Shown piece after piece: positions 1 to 7,990 of a DNA stretch of 36,961 nt. A program made the position numbers and the translations under genes. The stretch lies in assembly GCA_024695865.1 (NCBI GenBank), contig JAILHI010000100.1, forward strand, positions 1 through 36,961, written 5' to 3'. How positions within the stretch are numbered: position 1 is the first letter of the stretch; each line of letters opens with the position of its first letter. Under the pieces are notes generated by a model. That model did not search any database. It was not told where the DNA came from and was given only the letters and a program-made list of their open reading frames with translations. The stretch comes from Candidatus Gastranaerophilales bacterium. GTDB taxonomy: Bacteria; Cyanobacteriota; Vampirovibrionia; Gastranaerophilales; Gastranaerophilaceae.

Positions 1-2
1 GG

Positions 3-641
3 CTTGTCTGCCAAAAAGATACTAAATTTTATAAAGTTGCTGTTTTTTCGGTAAAGTTACTACCCTTGTTATTTTTATTTATTGTCTGGCAGCATCCTTT
101 TGAAGAAACAATGGTTTGTAATAAAGACTTGGTTTGCACCGTTGAACATAAATATTTTTTCAACATAAATACAAAAAAACAATTTGCAGTTAATGACGAA
201 TCAAAATTATATTTTAAATTACAAAGGGTATATTATTTGCCTGTATGGACACCGTACAATACCCCACACCCATTTAAAGACGATAATTTTAATATCATAC
301 CGATAATGCAGGATAGTAATAAACATTTTCAGAAAATATTTTTAACCCCGAGCGGTTGTAAAACCTCGCATTATCAAGAAGCCGTATCTTTTGTTAATAC
401 GCAGAAAAACGACTTTGAAACATACACATACGGTTCGTTACCTGAATTTACAATAAATATCGACAAAAATATATCGGAAACAAATATATTTCTTATAGTA
501 TTTTCTTTGATTTTGATTGTTTGGTTTTATATTTTGTACAGAAAAAATGAAGATGAGTATATAAAAGGTTTTTATGTTGTTTTGCTTGCTTATATCATAA
601 TGCAGGCAGCTAAATTAATTGAAGGCTTTCAGTATTTATAA
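3..641 (+). CDS. Membrane protein of unknown function, 5' end outside the window
   Basis: The reading frame is open from base 3 with no stop before it, so the gene begins upstream of the window; a TTG at 66 is probably not the true start. The visible part opens with a hydrophobic segment (bases about 36-95), continues with a soluble region of about 120 residues rich in aromatic and Asn/Lys residues, and ends with two predicted membrane helices around the sequences IFLIVFSLILIVWFYILY and YVVLLAYIIMQAAKLI, separated by a short charged loop. This suggests a three-helix protein with a large extracytoplasmic loop. I recognise no family. It converges on a minus-strand gene remnant whose stop lies four bases beyond its own. 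Coding status is fairly secure; function is unknown. Confidence 0.6.
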   Translation, partial: LVCQKDTKFYKVAVFSVKLLPLLFLFIVWQHPFEETMVCNKDLVCTVEHKYFFNINTKKQFAVNDESKLYFKLQRVYYLPVWTPYNTPHPFKDDNFNIIPIMQDSNKHFQKIFLTPSGCKTSHYQEAVSFVNTQKNDFETYTYGSLPEFTINIDKNISETNIFLIVFSLILIVWFYILYRKNEDEYIKGFYVVLLAYIIMQAAKLIEGFQYL

Positions 642-644
642 CCG

Positions 645-836
645 TTACATACTTTTATCGCAATATTTTTGAAGTTTCTGAATAAATTTGTCGGTAAAAA
701 TATCGTCTGTGGTCTTGTTTCCGTTAAATACGGGCAGAACAGCCTTTGTTACATCGTCTGTTATTTTTGCGTAATTGGAATTTACGGGAGTTGGTTTTAA
801 ATTTTCCAAAATATCAATGAAAACTTTTGAATTCTT
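645..836 (-). pseudogene. C-terminal remnant of an extracellular solute-binding protein (sugar ABC transporter type)
   Basis: On the minus strand a frame ending in TAA at 645-647 encodes about 60 residues that read like the C-terminus of a family 1 solute-binding protein. It contains FIDILENLKPTPVNSNYA followed by a helix with VTKAVLPVFNGNKTTDD, matching the usual pattern of 'F...L..A.P.PV...Y..I.......V...L.GK.....'. Such proteins are normally about 400 residues. Here the frame loses this character near base 836, where a dispersed repeat begins, and meets a stop at 876. There is no start codon, signal peptide or permease gene beside it. It is best read as a gene stump left by a deletion or repeat-associated rearrangement. 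The family assignment is by eye. Confidence 0.55.
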
Positions 837-966
837 CGGGCAAAAGCCCTCAGAATGACAATCATGTTTGTATTTTTATCATACTGAACCCGAAAGGGTG
901 AAGTATCCAGCCGACATAATATTCTTTTAAATTTGCTGGATTCTTCACTTCGTTCAGAATGACAAT
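828..966. repeat. Dispersed intergenic inverted repeat (type often mis-translated as 'HSERSEES')
   Basis: Bases 882-911 and 935-962 are imperfect inverted copies of each other around a 23-base AT-rich centre, so the stretch can form one long hairpin. A further partial copy of the same unit (attcttcggg...cagaatgac) lies at 832-859 and contains a GGGC/GCCC mini-hairpin (838-849). The same core, 'ctggattcttc...cagaatgac', recurs at 22968-22999. Sequences of this kind are scattered between genes in many bacterial genomes and give spurious short ORFs. The element abuts the broken solute-binding-protein gene and lies just past the stop of hemW. Confidence 0.7.
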
Positions 967-996
967 ACTTTTTATGTGTTTTTCCGTTGAAAACAA

Positions 997-2079
997 TCAC
1001 TCAATAAATTCCGACAAAATCACGTTGCTGACCAGAAAGCCCTTATCCGAAAACGCATAGCCGTCTGATGTTCGGACAAAATATTCCCCGTATTTTTTCA
1101 AAATATCCGCATATTTTGTTTCAAAATCAATGCCGAAGTTTTGATTTATCTCTTTAACCTTAATGCCCTCTTTTTTTCTGAGCCCGAGAAAAATTGTTTC
1201 TTCAAGCCTCATTTGAGGCGAAAGGACTTCTTTTTCAAGCAGAGCCAAAGGATTTTGGCAATATTCCCCAATCGTCCTGCAATGAGAATATCTGATATTG
1301 TTTTCAAACCCGCTTGCCGCACAGCCAAAGCCGTAGTAATTGCTGTCATTCCAATAGTTAAGATTGTGTTTTGACTCAAAGCCTTTTTTTGCAAAATTGC
1401 TTATTTCATAATGCTCAAAGCCGTATTTTTCGGTTATTTCAATCAGTTTTAAATACATTGCCGCCTGCATATCCTCATCAGGCAGATTGTCGGGCATGTT
1501 GCCGTAAAAATACGAGTTTTCCTCAATCTTTAAACCATAAGAGGAAAGATGTTCAAACCCGAGTTCGCAGGCGGTTATGACAGATGCCGAAAAATCACTC
1601 ATTTCCTGATTTGGCAGGCCGTAAATAAGGTCAGCGTTTATGTTTTCAAAACCCGCCCTTCGAGCGTTTTCCAAAGCGGTAAAAACGTCTTTGACGGAAT
1701 GTTTTCTGCCGATTGTCCGAAGTAAATTATCGTCGAAACTCTGAACACCGAGGCTCAGCCTGTTGACTGCCGCCGATTTAATGTCTTTTAGCCATTGCAA
1801 AGATAATTGTTCGGGGTTTGCTTCGCAGGTGATTTCGGCATCGTTTTCAAAATCAAAACAGCCGATAATTTTTCCGATACTTTCTGCGCTCATCAACGAC
1901 GGTGTTCCGCCGCCTATGTAAAGTGTTTTCAGTTTTTCACCTTTGTATCGGTTTTTAATTTCGGATAAAAGCGCCGAGAGGTATTTTTCCCGCAATTCCG
2001 ATTTTGCAAACGATACAAACGAACAATAGTAACATTTTCGTCTGCAAAAGGGTATGTGAACATAAGCGCTTGTTATCAT
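997..2079 (-). CDS. hemW: HemW-like radical SAM protein (heme chaperone, coproporphyrinogen III oxidase homologue)
   Basis: A 360-residue protein beginning AYVHIPFCRRKCYYC, with the radical SAM cluster cysteines C12, C16 and C19 in the CX3CX2C spacing, followed by GGGTPS and the EANPE and LGVQSFDD segments typical of the HemN/HemW family. A C-terminal HemN_C-type winged region follows (about residues 290-355). Family members of this length that start directly at the HIPFC motif, without HemN's N-terminal extension, are generally HemW heme-binding proteins rather than true oxidases. The ATG overlaps the stop of the upstream ankyrin gene by four bases (ATGA), implying translational coupling, although the two functions have no obvious link. 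Start and family are firm; HemW versus HemN is inferred from length. Confidence 0.88.
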   Translation of the reverse strand: MITSAYVHIPFCRRKCYYCSFVSFAKSELREKYLSALLSEIKNRYKGEKLKTLYIGGGTPSLMSAESIGKIIGCFDFENDAEITCEANPEQLSLQWLKDIKSAAVNRLSLGVQSFDDNLLRTIGRKHSVKDVFTALENARRAGFENINADLIYGLPNQEMSDFSASVITACELGFEHLSSYGLKIEENSYFYGNMPDNLPDEDMQAAMYLKLIEITEKYGFEHYEISNFAKKGFESKHNLNYWNDSNYYGFGCAASGFENNIRYSHCRTIGEYCQNPLALLEKEVLSPQMRLEETIFLGLRKKEGIKVKEINQNFGIDFETKYADILKKYGEYFVRTSDGYAFSDKGFLVSNVILSEFIE

Positions 2080-3959
2080 TTTGACAAAATCTCAAAAAGA
2101 AGCGGATATATTTTCAGGGCATGCATATCGGGTGCAAAATCTCTGCCTTCCCTGTATGATGCACTGTTTTTCATATATTTGTCATATTCGCCGTGCTGTT
2201 CCTTTTCAAATTCTTCTGTTGCAGAAACTGCCTCATTTACTTTGATATTATACTTATCCTGTTCTTTGTTGAAAGAAACCGAACAACCGTAAGGTACAAG
2301 GATTACCCCCGTTTTTTTGCCGAACAGACCGCCGTTTTTGACAAGAATTTTGAGCATTTTTTCGTCTTTTTTCGCAAGTGCCATATCGCAGGCGGTAATT
2401 CCGCTTACAGCCGTTTCATTTATATTTGCACCGTTATAGAGTAAAACTGCCGTAATATCTTCATTACCCGTCAAAACTGCCAGCATAAGCGGTGTTGTAT
2501 TGAGTTCGGACTCTTTTACGTTAATCTCCGCACCGTTTTTTATAAGAAGTTTAACCGTCTCAAAGTTTCCTTTCATAACTGCCGTATGAATGGGGGTGAT
2601 ATCTTTATATTCTTTTGAAGTGTATTTTACGTTAACGTTAGCACCTTTTTTCAGCAGTTCTTTTACAAGCGCAGTATCGTTTTCCTCGACAGCCGCCTGA
2701 AGCATTGTTTTGCCGTTTTTGTCGGCAAGATTAACATCTGCCCCCGAATCAATAAAGGTTTCAAAAGACGAGGTCTTGCCCTCTGTTATTGCTGAAACCG
2801 TCAGCATTTTTCCGTCCTCGGAATTTACTTCAAAATCAGAACCGTTTGATTTTAAGTAGTTAACAATATCTTTTTTACCGTAAAATGCCGCTGTCGCCAA
2901 AGGCGTTGCACCATAAGTATTCTTTGCGTTTACATCGGCACCCGCAACCGTCAGAATCTGGATAATATCTTTGTTACCTTTGTAACAAGCCGTATGCAGA
3001 GGGGTTGTCTTGTCAGATTTCAAAGCGGTGTTTATTCTTGCACCGTTTTTGAGCAGCAATCTGACAATGTTTGTATTATCGCTTTCAACGGCAGCATGTA
3101 ACGGTGTAAAACCGTCAATGTTTGTTGCGTTTACATCGGCACCCGCCGCAATTAAGTCCTGAACAAGTTCCTCTTTTCCCAAAAAACTTGCCCATATCAA
3201 AGCAGTGGTCTTTGAGTCGTTTGTAACATCTGGCTTCATGCCCGCACCCAAAAACGCTCTGACATTTTCATCATTGCCCGCTTCTGCCTGCTTGATAAAG
3301 TTTTCTTTATTAAATTTTATTCCTTTTTGTTTTAATTCTTTTTTGTATTTTGATGCTTCTTTTTTGTCATACACAAAAGGAACATATTTTTTCTGAACAA
3401 ATTCTGTCGTTTTTGTTTCAGCGGGTGTTTCGGAAACTTCTTTTTGGACTTTTTCTTCTTTTACCGTTTCTTTTGCTTCTTCACTCTGTTTAGTGTTTTC
3501 GGGGAGAAGTTCGTCCTTTTTCTTTTGGAGCATTTCCCGTCTTTTTGCGATTTCTTCTTCGTATCTTTTAATTTCTTCGTTAATTTGCGCTTCTTCGTCT
3601 TTTAGTTTTTGTTCTTCTTCCTGTAATTTTTTCAGTTTTTCATCACGAAGTTTCTTTTCTTTTGCTGATAAATTATCAACCTCATCGGTTATTGCTTTTT
3701 CGGCAGAGTTAACTTCTTCTTTTATTGCCTTTTCTGTTTCTTCGGCATTTTTTTGAAGTTCCTCCATCTTTTTTTCAGCCTTATCGATAGCCTTTTGAAT
3801 TTTTTCATCAAGTACGGATTTTTCGCTGTCGTCCTTGAGAATAGTTTTCGGTTCAGCCATAAGTTTTATTTCCGACATATCGGTTTCGTCGTGCATTTCC
3901 GCCGCATACATCGGCATAACCGTTAAAATGACCGCAAAAATATATATAATCTTTTTCAT
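2076..3959 (-). CDS. Secreted coiled-coil and ankyrin-repeat protein
   Basis: The start is placed at 3959, where MKKIIYIFAVILTVMPMYA forms a clean signal peptide preceded by AGAGGAAC; the frame extends upstream to 4046 but without a ribosome site. The mature protein of about 600 residues has a long Lys/Glu-rich coiled coil (about 50-165), a charged linker, then about nine ankyrin repeats (about 215-550) recognisable by recurring 'TPLHAA', 'GADVNA' and 'LLLKNGA' segments, and a C-terminal tail without repeats. Such proteins act through protein binding; partners are unknown. Export suggests a periplasmic or surface site. It overlaps the hemW start by four bases. A second, smaller ankyrin protein with a membrane anchor lies at 25031-25831. 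Confidence 0.85.
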   Translation of the reverse strand: MKKIIYIFAVILTVMPMYAAEMHDETDMSEIKLMAEPKTILKDDSEKSVLDEKIQKAIDKAEKKMEELQKNAEETEKAIKEEVNSAEKAITDEVDNLSAKEKKLRDEKLKKLQEEEQKLKDEEAQINEEIKRYEEEIAKRREMLQKKKDELLPENTKQSEEAKETVKEEKVQKEVSETPAETKTTEFVQKKYVPFVYDKKEASKYKKELKQKGIKFNKENFIKQAEAGNDENVRAFLGAGMKPDVTNDSKTTALIWASFLGKEELVQDLIAAGADVNATNIDGFTPLHAAVESDNTNIVRLLLKNGARINTALKSDKTTPLHTACYKGNKDIIQILTVAGADVNAKNTYGATPLATAAFYGKKDIVNYLKSNGSDFEVNSEDGKMLTVSAITEGKTSSFETFIDSGADVNLADKNGKTMLQAAVEENDTALVKELLKKGANVNVKYTSKEYKDITPIHTAVMKGNFETVKLLIKNGAEINVKESELNTTPLMLAVLTGNEDITAVLLYNGANINETAVSGITACDMALAKKDEKMLKILVKNGGLFGKKTGVILVPYGCSVSFNKEQDKYNIKVNEAVSATEEFEKEQHGEYDKYMKNSASYREGRDFAPDMHALKIYPLLFEILSK

Positions 3960-4142
3960 GTTTATGTTCCTCTTTATTATAGGATATTCTATTTTTTGGT
4001 ATATGTAAAATTTTTTACAAAAACAAACGGTCATTATATAAATCATTTATAAAGTATTTGTGGCTCACAAAAATCTATGATAATTCTGTCATATAATCAT
4101 CAAAAGATTTTTTGCTTACCAATCTCAATTATGGCATTTTAC

Positions 4143-4174
4143 GCAACATTTCTTTGACCGCAAAGAAACGTTGC
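4143..4174. repeat. Intergenic hairpin (14-bp arms)
   Basis: GCAACATTTCTTTG and CAAAGAAACGTTGC form 14-bp inverted arms with one mismatch around the loop ACCG. A third CAAAGAAAC copy follows at 4176-4184. It lies in the 517-bp gap between the ankyrin gene and rimI and has no T-run expected of a terminator, so a dispersed palindromic repeat is more likely. Confidence 0.6.
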
Positions 4175-4186
4175 ACAAAGAAACTC

Positions 4187-4322
4187 TCGAGCTGATTTCG
4201 CTCGTTATTTGCTTGTAATTTTTCGTTTGCTAAAATTTTAAAACTCGAACTTCGTTCTTCAAACAGTTAAAATTTTTTAACGCAAACTTCAAAAACAACA
4301 AATACTCGCTCAATATGCTCGA
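4187..4322. repeat. Long imperfect inverted repeat, about 136 bp
   Basis: The outer ends TCGAGC (4187-4192) and GCTCGA (4317-4322) are complementary. Moving inward, further complementary blocks occur (CTCGTTATTTG against CAAATACTCG, CGTTTGC against GCAAAC, TAAAATTTTAA against TTAAAATTTT). The whole could fold into one long irregular hairpin with its tip near 4248. No open frame of note crosses it. It could be a miniature mobile element remnant or a structured RNA. The rest of 3960-4476 holds only AT-rich sequence and a likely promoter for rimI. Confidence 0.5.
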
Positions 4323-4462
4323 ACCTTTTTTGCAATTAAATTGTACAGAATAGAGTGATACTATCTGTTTAGAATATGCCTACTTTTTACTGTCGTTAGA
4401 AGTATTAAAAATTTATCTTATTGCTTAACAAATAAATAACAATGCCACATTAAAAAAAAAGT

Positions 4463-4468
4463 GATAAT
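4463..4468 (+). promoter_or_regulatory. Putative -10 box for rimI, leaderless spacing
   Basis: GATAAT lies eight bases before the ATG of rimI and no Shine-Dalgarno sequence stands between them. Initiation at the usual distance would place the first transcribed base at or next to the start codon. No convincing -35 box is visible. Confidence 0.4.
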
Positions 4469-4476
4469 ATTATTAT

Positions 4477-4995
4477 ATGTCTAAACTGCTTATAAAAAAT
4501 ATCGAAAGAATTGACCTCGATGACGTTATGGAAATCGAAAAACTTTGCCATCCGAACCATCATTGGTCAAGAGAATCTTTTGAAAACGAAATTGAAAACA
4601 AACTGGCTAATTATAAGTGCGTTCTGACACCTCAGGGCAATCTTGCGGGCTTTTACGGGTTTTGGCAGATAATCGAAGAAGCACATATAACAAATTTTGC
4701 CACCCACCCCGACTATCGCAGAAAAGGTATTGCAACCTTTTTGATGACGGATTTGATTGATGAATGTTATAAAAAAATGATAAAATACATTACACTCGAA
4801 GTCAGAGAAAGCAACATTCCCGCAATCTCCCTCTATGACAAATTCGGCTTTTCCACAATCGGAACAAGAAAAAAATATTATCAGGACAACAATGAAAATG
4901 CCTTAATAATGTTTACCGAAAACATCTGGTATGATAAATTTAAAACAAACTACAATAATATAAAAAAGGAAATAGAATTAAAATATCATGACTGA
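4477..4995 (+). CDS. rimI: RimI-like GNAT N-acetyltransferase
   Basis: A 172-residue GNAT protein. It has the N-terminal IDLDDVMEIEKLCHP segment, the acetyl-CoA pyrophosphate loop HPDYRRKGIA (residues 77-86), and the C-terminal LEVRESNIPAISLYDKFGF and RKKYYQDNNENALIM segments characteristic of RimI, which acetylates the N-terminal alanine of ribosomal protein S18. RimI is usually about 150 residues; the extra 20 are a C-terminal tail. The start follows a -10-like box with no ribosome site, suggesting a leaderless message. Its end overlaps the bioY start by eight bases, so the two genes form one unit. Substrate specificity is assumed from family resemblance. Confidence 0.8.
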   Translation: MSKLLIKNIERIDLDDVMEIEKLCHPNHHWSRESFENEIENKLANYKCVLTPQGNLAGFYGFWQIIEEAHITNFATHPDYRRKGIATFLMTDLIDECYKKMIKYITLEVRESNIPAISLYDKFGFSTIGTRKKYYQDNNENALIMFTENIWYDKFKTNYNNIKKEIELKYHD

Positions 4996-5677
4996 AACTA
5001 ATATAAACAATCAGGAACAACAAAAACCAAAAACAAGAGAACCGCAGTATTCTCCGTTAAGACTTATCGGGATTTTGACAATCACGCTGTTTTGTACGGT
5101 TTTGCTGATAGTTGCAACCTTTACAAGAATAAAATTATTTAACTGTTTACAGCCTCTTGTTAATATAATTCATCCGTCAGGTGTTACGGGCTTTCAGTCA
5201 ATATTTGCATTTAAACCGTATTATTATATCCCGCAAATTCCGATGATTTTGTTCACATCTTCTTTGCTGGGCGGTGCCTGCGGAATGACCTCGGTCTTCT
5301 TCTACATTGTAATCGGGCTTTTGTTTTTGCCTGTTTTTGCACTCGGCGGCGGTTTTGATTATATTTTACAGCCGGGGTTCGGTTATATTCTGGCATTTTT
5401 GCCCGCATCACTGTTTGCAGGACTTTACGTCGAAAAAAATTATACCGTCCTCAAGTTGTTAAAAACTTCCTTTTTTGCGGTTTTGATTATTCACCTTTTA
5501 GGCTTTATTTATATGCTTTTGGTATCTTTCTTGATGCACGACAAAATTCCGCACATAATGGACTGGCTTTTGTTTGAAAGCCTTACAAGAGCGGTTTTTG
5601 ACTTCATCTTCGGATTTTTATTTATGTGGCTCGGAAAATTCTTAAAAAGATTTATCTGGATTTTAACATCAGTATAA
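4988..5677 (+). CDS. bioY: BioY family biotin transporter component
   Basis: A 229-residue membrane protein with about six predicted helices. It carries the BioY signature region: the Gly-rich segment FALGGGFDYILQPGFGYILAF (117-137) corresponds to the conserved 'GG..Y...P..GYL.GF' of the S component that binds biotin in ECF transporters. BioY can act alone or with a shared energising module; no ecfA/T genes are in this window. It starts inside the end of rimI (eight-base overlap) and has a hydrophilic Gln/Lys-rich N-terminal tail of about 20 residues. It converges on yggT with a nine-base overlap of coding ends. Confidence 0.85.
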   Translation: MTETNINNQEQQKPKTREPQYSPLRLIGILTITLFCTVLLIVATFTRIKLFNCLQPLVNIIHPSGVTGFQSIFAFKPYYYIPQIPMILFTSSLLGGACGMTSVFFYIVIGLLFLPVFALGGGFDYILQPGFGYILAFLPASLFAGLYVEKNYTVLKLLKTSFFAVLIIHLLGFIYMLLVSFLMHDKIPHIMDWLLFESLTRAVFDFIFGFLFMWLGKFLKRFIWILTSV

Positions 5678-5947
5678 ACCGAAGATGGCTCTCAACAAGC
5701 CTAAAAGCACGTTTTCAATAATACTTAACACAATAAAAGCGACTATCGGCGAAAAATCCATACCGTAAATGGGCGGTACGATTTTTCTGAAAGGCGCAAA
5801 GAAAAAATTGCTGAACTGGTAGAAAAATTTATAAGGCTGTCTGTACCAGTCAATGTTCGGAAGCCATGTCAAAAAGCAACTTACAATCAAAATGAAAAAA
5901 GTTGCCTGAAATAAATATACCGTGCTTTTGTAAATTATATATCCCAT
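5669..5947 (-). CDS. YggT family membrane protein
   Basis: A 92-residue protein with two hydrophobic helices separated by a loop. It contains the YggT-type segments SCFLTWLP near helix 1, FFAPFRKIVPP in the loop, and DFSPIVAFIVL entering helix 2. In cyanobacteria and plastids relatives (YlmG) affect cell or nucleoid division; the bacterial role is unsettled. The ribosome site AAGGAAG lies just before the ATG and directly follows a hairpin that separates it from the upstream MTA phosphorylase gene. The stop lies inside the end of the convergent bioY. Confidence 0.85.
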   Translation of the reverse strand: MGYIIYKSTVYLFQATFFILIVSCFLTWLPNIDWYRQPYKFFYQFSNFFFAPFRKIVPPIYGMDFSPIVAFIVLSIIENVLLGLLRAIFGLY

Positions 5948-5961
5948 TTTCTTCCTTAAAA

Positions 5962-5992
5962 TACCGATGTCCGCATAAGGCAGACATCGGTA
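5962..5992 (-). terminator. Hairpin terminator or attenuator between the MTA phosphorylase gene and yggT
   Basis: TACCGATGTC and GACATCGGTA are perfect 10-bp arms around an 11-base loop; on the minus strand they are followed by TTTTAAGG. The hairpin lies 12 bases past the phosphorylase stop and just before the yggT ribosome site. The T-run is short, so partial read-through into yggT is likely. Confidence 0.6.
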
Positions 5993-6004
5993 AAAATATT
6001 TAAA

Positions 6005-6811
6005 CTATGACGTTTTTGAAGCGTTCATGCAATCGCAGTTATTTCTTTCTGCAGGAATACTTTCAATCAAAGTAATCAACATCTTTTTAAGGTTATCGAT
6101 GTTGTCATTGAAGATTTTGCAGACCTGCTGGTGTGTAACGGGTTCAACGTCACCCTCCAAACCGCAGTCGTGGTCAGTGATAAGAGCGATTGTTACAGGA
6201 CACATATCGAGTTCTTTTACAAGATGAACTTCGGGGAATTGAGTCATACTTGCAACTTCCCAGCCCTGTCTTGTGAAGAACTGTGATTCGGCTTTTGTAG
6301 AAAATCTGGGGCCGTTAATCGTAACAACGGTACCTGTTTCGTGAACTTCAATGCCGTTCTTGTGAGCCGCTTCAATTGCCAATTTACGCAATTCGGGGCA
6401 ATAGGGATTTGCAGCACTGACGTGAATTACTTTCGGGCCTTCAAAGAAAGTGCTTTTTCTTCCGTCCGTCCAATCAACAAACTGGTCGGGAACAACGAAA
6501 GACCCCGGTTTTACATGCTTTTGAAAACTTCCTGCCGCACAGGGTGAAATAACTCTTTCGCACCCTAATGATTTCAACGCCCAGACGTTTGCTCTGTAAT
6601 TTACCAAATGAGGCGGAAATCTGTGGTCAATACCGTGACGGGGTAAAAATGCGACTTTGTGCGCACCGATTTGACCTATTGTAATAACGTCACTCGGTTT
6701 ACCGTAAGGTGTATCAATATTTACTTCCTGAGTTTCCTGTCCCGCAAAAAAGGAATAAAAACCCGTTCCTCCGATAATACCTATTGTTGCTTTTTTTTCA
6801 TTTGTTTCCAT
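6005..6811 (-). CDS. mtnP: S-methyl-5'-thioadenosine phosphorylase
   Basis: A 268-residue nucleoside phosphorylase that cleaves methylthioadenosine to adenine and 5-methylthioribose-1-phosphate. Visible motifs are IGIIGGTGFYSF (11-22), PRHGIDHRFPPHLVNYRANV (57-76, phosphate and substrate site), SPCAAGS, PGSFVVPDQFVDWTDGR, NGPRFSTKAES and MTQFPE. The RHG..HR.PPH..NYRAN pattern fits the MTAP branch rather than ordinary purine nucleoside phosphorylase, although promiscuous activity cannot be excluded. The start at 6811 has AAAGGGAA about eight bases upstream; the frame extends 24 codons further without a ribosome site. metK, which makes the SAM from which MTA derives, lies at 33961. Confidence 0.9.
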   Translation of the reverse strand: METNEKKATIGIIGGTGFYSFFAGQETQEVNIDTPYGKPSDVITIGQIGAHKVAFLPRHGIDHRFPPHLVNYRANVWALKSLGCERVISPCAAGSFQKHVKPGSFVVPDQFVDWTDGRKSTFFEGPKVIHVSAANPYCPELRKLAIEAAHKNGIEVHETGTVVTINGPRFSTKAESQFFTRQGWEVASMTQFPEVHLVKELDMCPVTIALITDHDCGLEGDVEPVTHQQVCKIFNDNIDNLKKMLITLIESIPAERNNCDCMNASKTS

Positions 6812-6890
6812 TAATAAATTCCCTTTCTTAATGTAATTTTTAATGATTAAGAAAAATATACCACAAGAAAGAGTGTTACACAAGCAAAAA

Positions 6891-6914
6891 AAAACAACCC
6901 TGTCGGGTTGTTTT
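6891..6914 (-). terminator. Rho-independent terminator after the prepilin-like gene
   Basis: AAAACAACCC, loop TGTC and GGGTTGTTTT form a perfect 10-bp stem. On the minus strand it follows the stop at 6933 and runs into TTTTTTTGC. The other strand also ends in T residues, so it may work in both directions. Confidence 0.85.
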
Positions 6915-6932
6915 TAAACTGTTGGTTTATTA

Positions 6933-7547
6933 TTAGTTATAAGCCTTTTGTGAAAGCATATATTCACGTTCGAAAGACCAGTTGCTGTCTTCATCATCGT
7001 ACTGAGGAACAACAACACGACCGTCCTTCATCAAACGAACTCTGAGTCTGTCGGGTCTTTTCATCGATTCGCCGTATTCACCGGAATCTGCAGATTCGAT
7101 GTTAGTACCGCCTTCACCGTTAACATCAACGTTTACGTCAATGTATTTAGCAGGTTCACCGCTTGAATCTTGCGGCCACTGGTCAGGCAAGCCCCACCAC
7201 ATCATACCGTCGTTGGAACGGAAATCGGGGTCTAAAGCAGTTGTGTTACCTGCTGCCGTATTTTTGTTAACACCGTTTAATGTAATAATCTTTTTGGCTA
7301 TTTGGTCACGTACACTTTCGCCGCCGTCTGACATTTCGGGCCAGAAGTTAGATGCGTTAACAACACCGTTATCCTGCATTACTGCCGATATAGCATTTTG
7401 CATCGTGTTTACGGCTTTTTTATACAGGAATTTTTCTTTGTTTGCAGTAGATTTTGTTAACAACGGAACTAAAATCATCGCCAAAATTGCAACAACCGCA
7501 AGGCTTATGAGCACTTCCGACAAAGACATTGCTTTTCTAATTTTCAT
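6933..7547 (-). CDS. Prepilin-like (type IV pilin/pseudopilin) protein
   Basis: A 204-residue protein whose N-terminus MKIRKA|MSLSEVLISLAVVAILAM is a class III signal: a short basic leader, a cleavage point before Met, Glu at mature position 5, and one long hydrophobic helix. The residue before the cut is Ala rather than the usual Gly, which prepilin peptidases tolerate less well. The remainder is a soluble globular domain with a Gly/Asp-rich stretch (about 125-160, NDGMMWWGLPDQW and NVDVNGEG). It is a single gene without the rest of a pilus or secretion cluster nearby, and has a strong terminator of its own. The start at 7547 is chosen because it begins the leader; a GTG at 7592 would add 15 residues. 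Confidence 0.8.
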   Translation of the reverse strand: MKIRKAMSLSEVLISLAVVAILAMILVPLLTKSTANKEKFLYKKAVNTMQNAISAVMQDNGVVNASNFWPEMSDGGESVRDQIAKKIITLNGVNKNTAAGNTTALDPDFRSNDGMMWWGLPDQWPQDSSGEPAKYIDVNVDVNGEGGTNIESADSGEYGESMKRPDRLRVRLMKDGRVVVPQYDDEDSNWSFEREYMLSQKAYN

Positions 7548-7714
7548 AATTTTTATATTCTCCAATTGCAAAATACATGTATATACTACCACAATTTACA
7601 TTTTTATAACAGTACCTTAATGATTATTTTAAAAAAATTTACTTTATACTTGATATTAATTTTTTAGGTGTTTATAATTATTTTGAAAAGATTTCAAATA
7701 TAGAGGAAAAACTC

Positions 7715-7915
7715 ATGAAGAAAGATATTCATCCCGATTACAAAAAAACAGTTATAAAATGTGTATGCGGTAACGAAATTGAAACAGGTTCAATCAGCGA
7801 CGATATCACGGTTGAAATTTGTAACAATTGCCACCCCTTCTACACAGGAAACCAAAAAATTGTTGATACCGAAGGTCGTGTTGAAAGATTTAAAAAACGT
7901 TATCAGCAAAAATAA
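7715..7915 (+). CDS. rpmE: 50S ribosomal protein L31 (zinc-binding type)
   Basis: A 66-residue L31. It has MKKDIHPDY at the N-terminus, CVCGN and [28 protein letters not shown]. The cysteines of CVC and CNNC indicate the zinc-binding form of the protein rather than the zinc-free paralogue. AGAGGAAAAACTC precedes the ATG. It stands first in a plus-strand run with thyX, prfA and rsmH; the 75-base gap to thyX contains a hairpin. Identification is secure. Confidence 0.97.
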   Translation: MKKDIHPDYKKTVIKCVCGNEIETGSISDDITVEICNNCHPFYTGNQKIVDTEGRVERFKKRYQQK

Positions 7916-7946
7916 CTTTTTTAGAGTCTGCGTAAGCAGCAAACCA

Positions 7947-7971
7947 AAATGCCCGCATATAGCGGGTATTT
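7947..7971 (+). promoter_or_regulatory. Hairpin in the rpmE-thyX spacer
   Basis: AAATGCCCGC and GCGGGTATTT pair over 10 bp (one G-U) around the loop ATATA, 31 bases after rpmE and 20 bases before the thyX start. Only three T residues follow, so it looks more like an attenuator or an RNA-processing/stability hairpin than a full terminator. Confidence 0.45.
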
Positions 7972-7990
7972 GCGTATAAAAGAGGCTTGT

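Noticed and set aside
797-1000. 67-residue minus-strand frame containing HSERSEESSKF
   Set aside because: It is the translation of a dispersed intergenic inverted repeat, and a known source of false genes.
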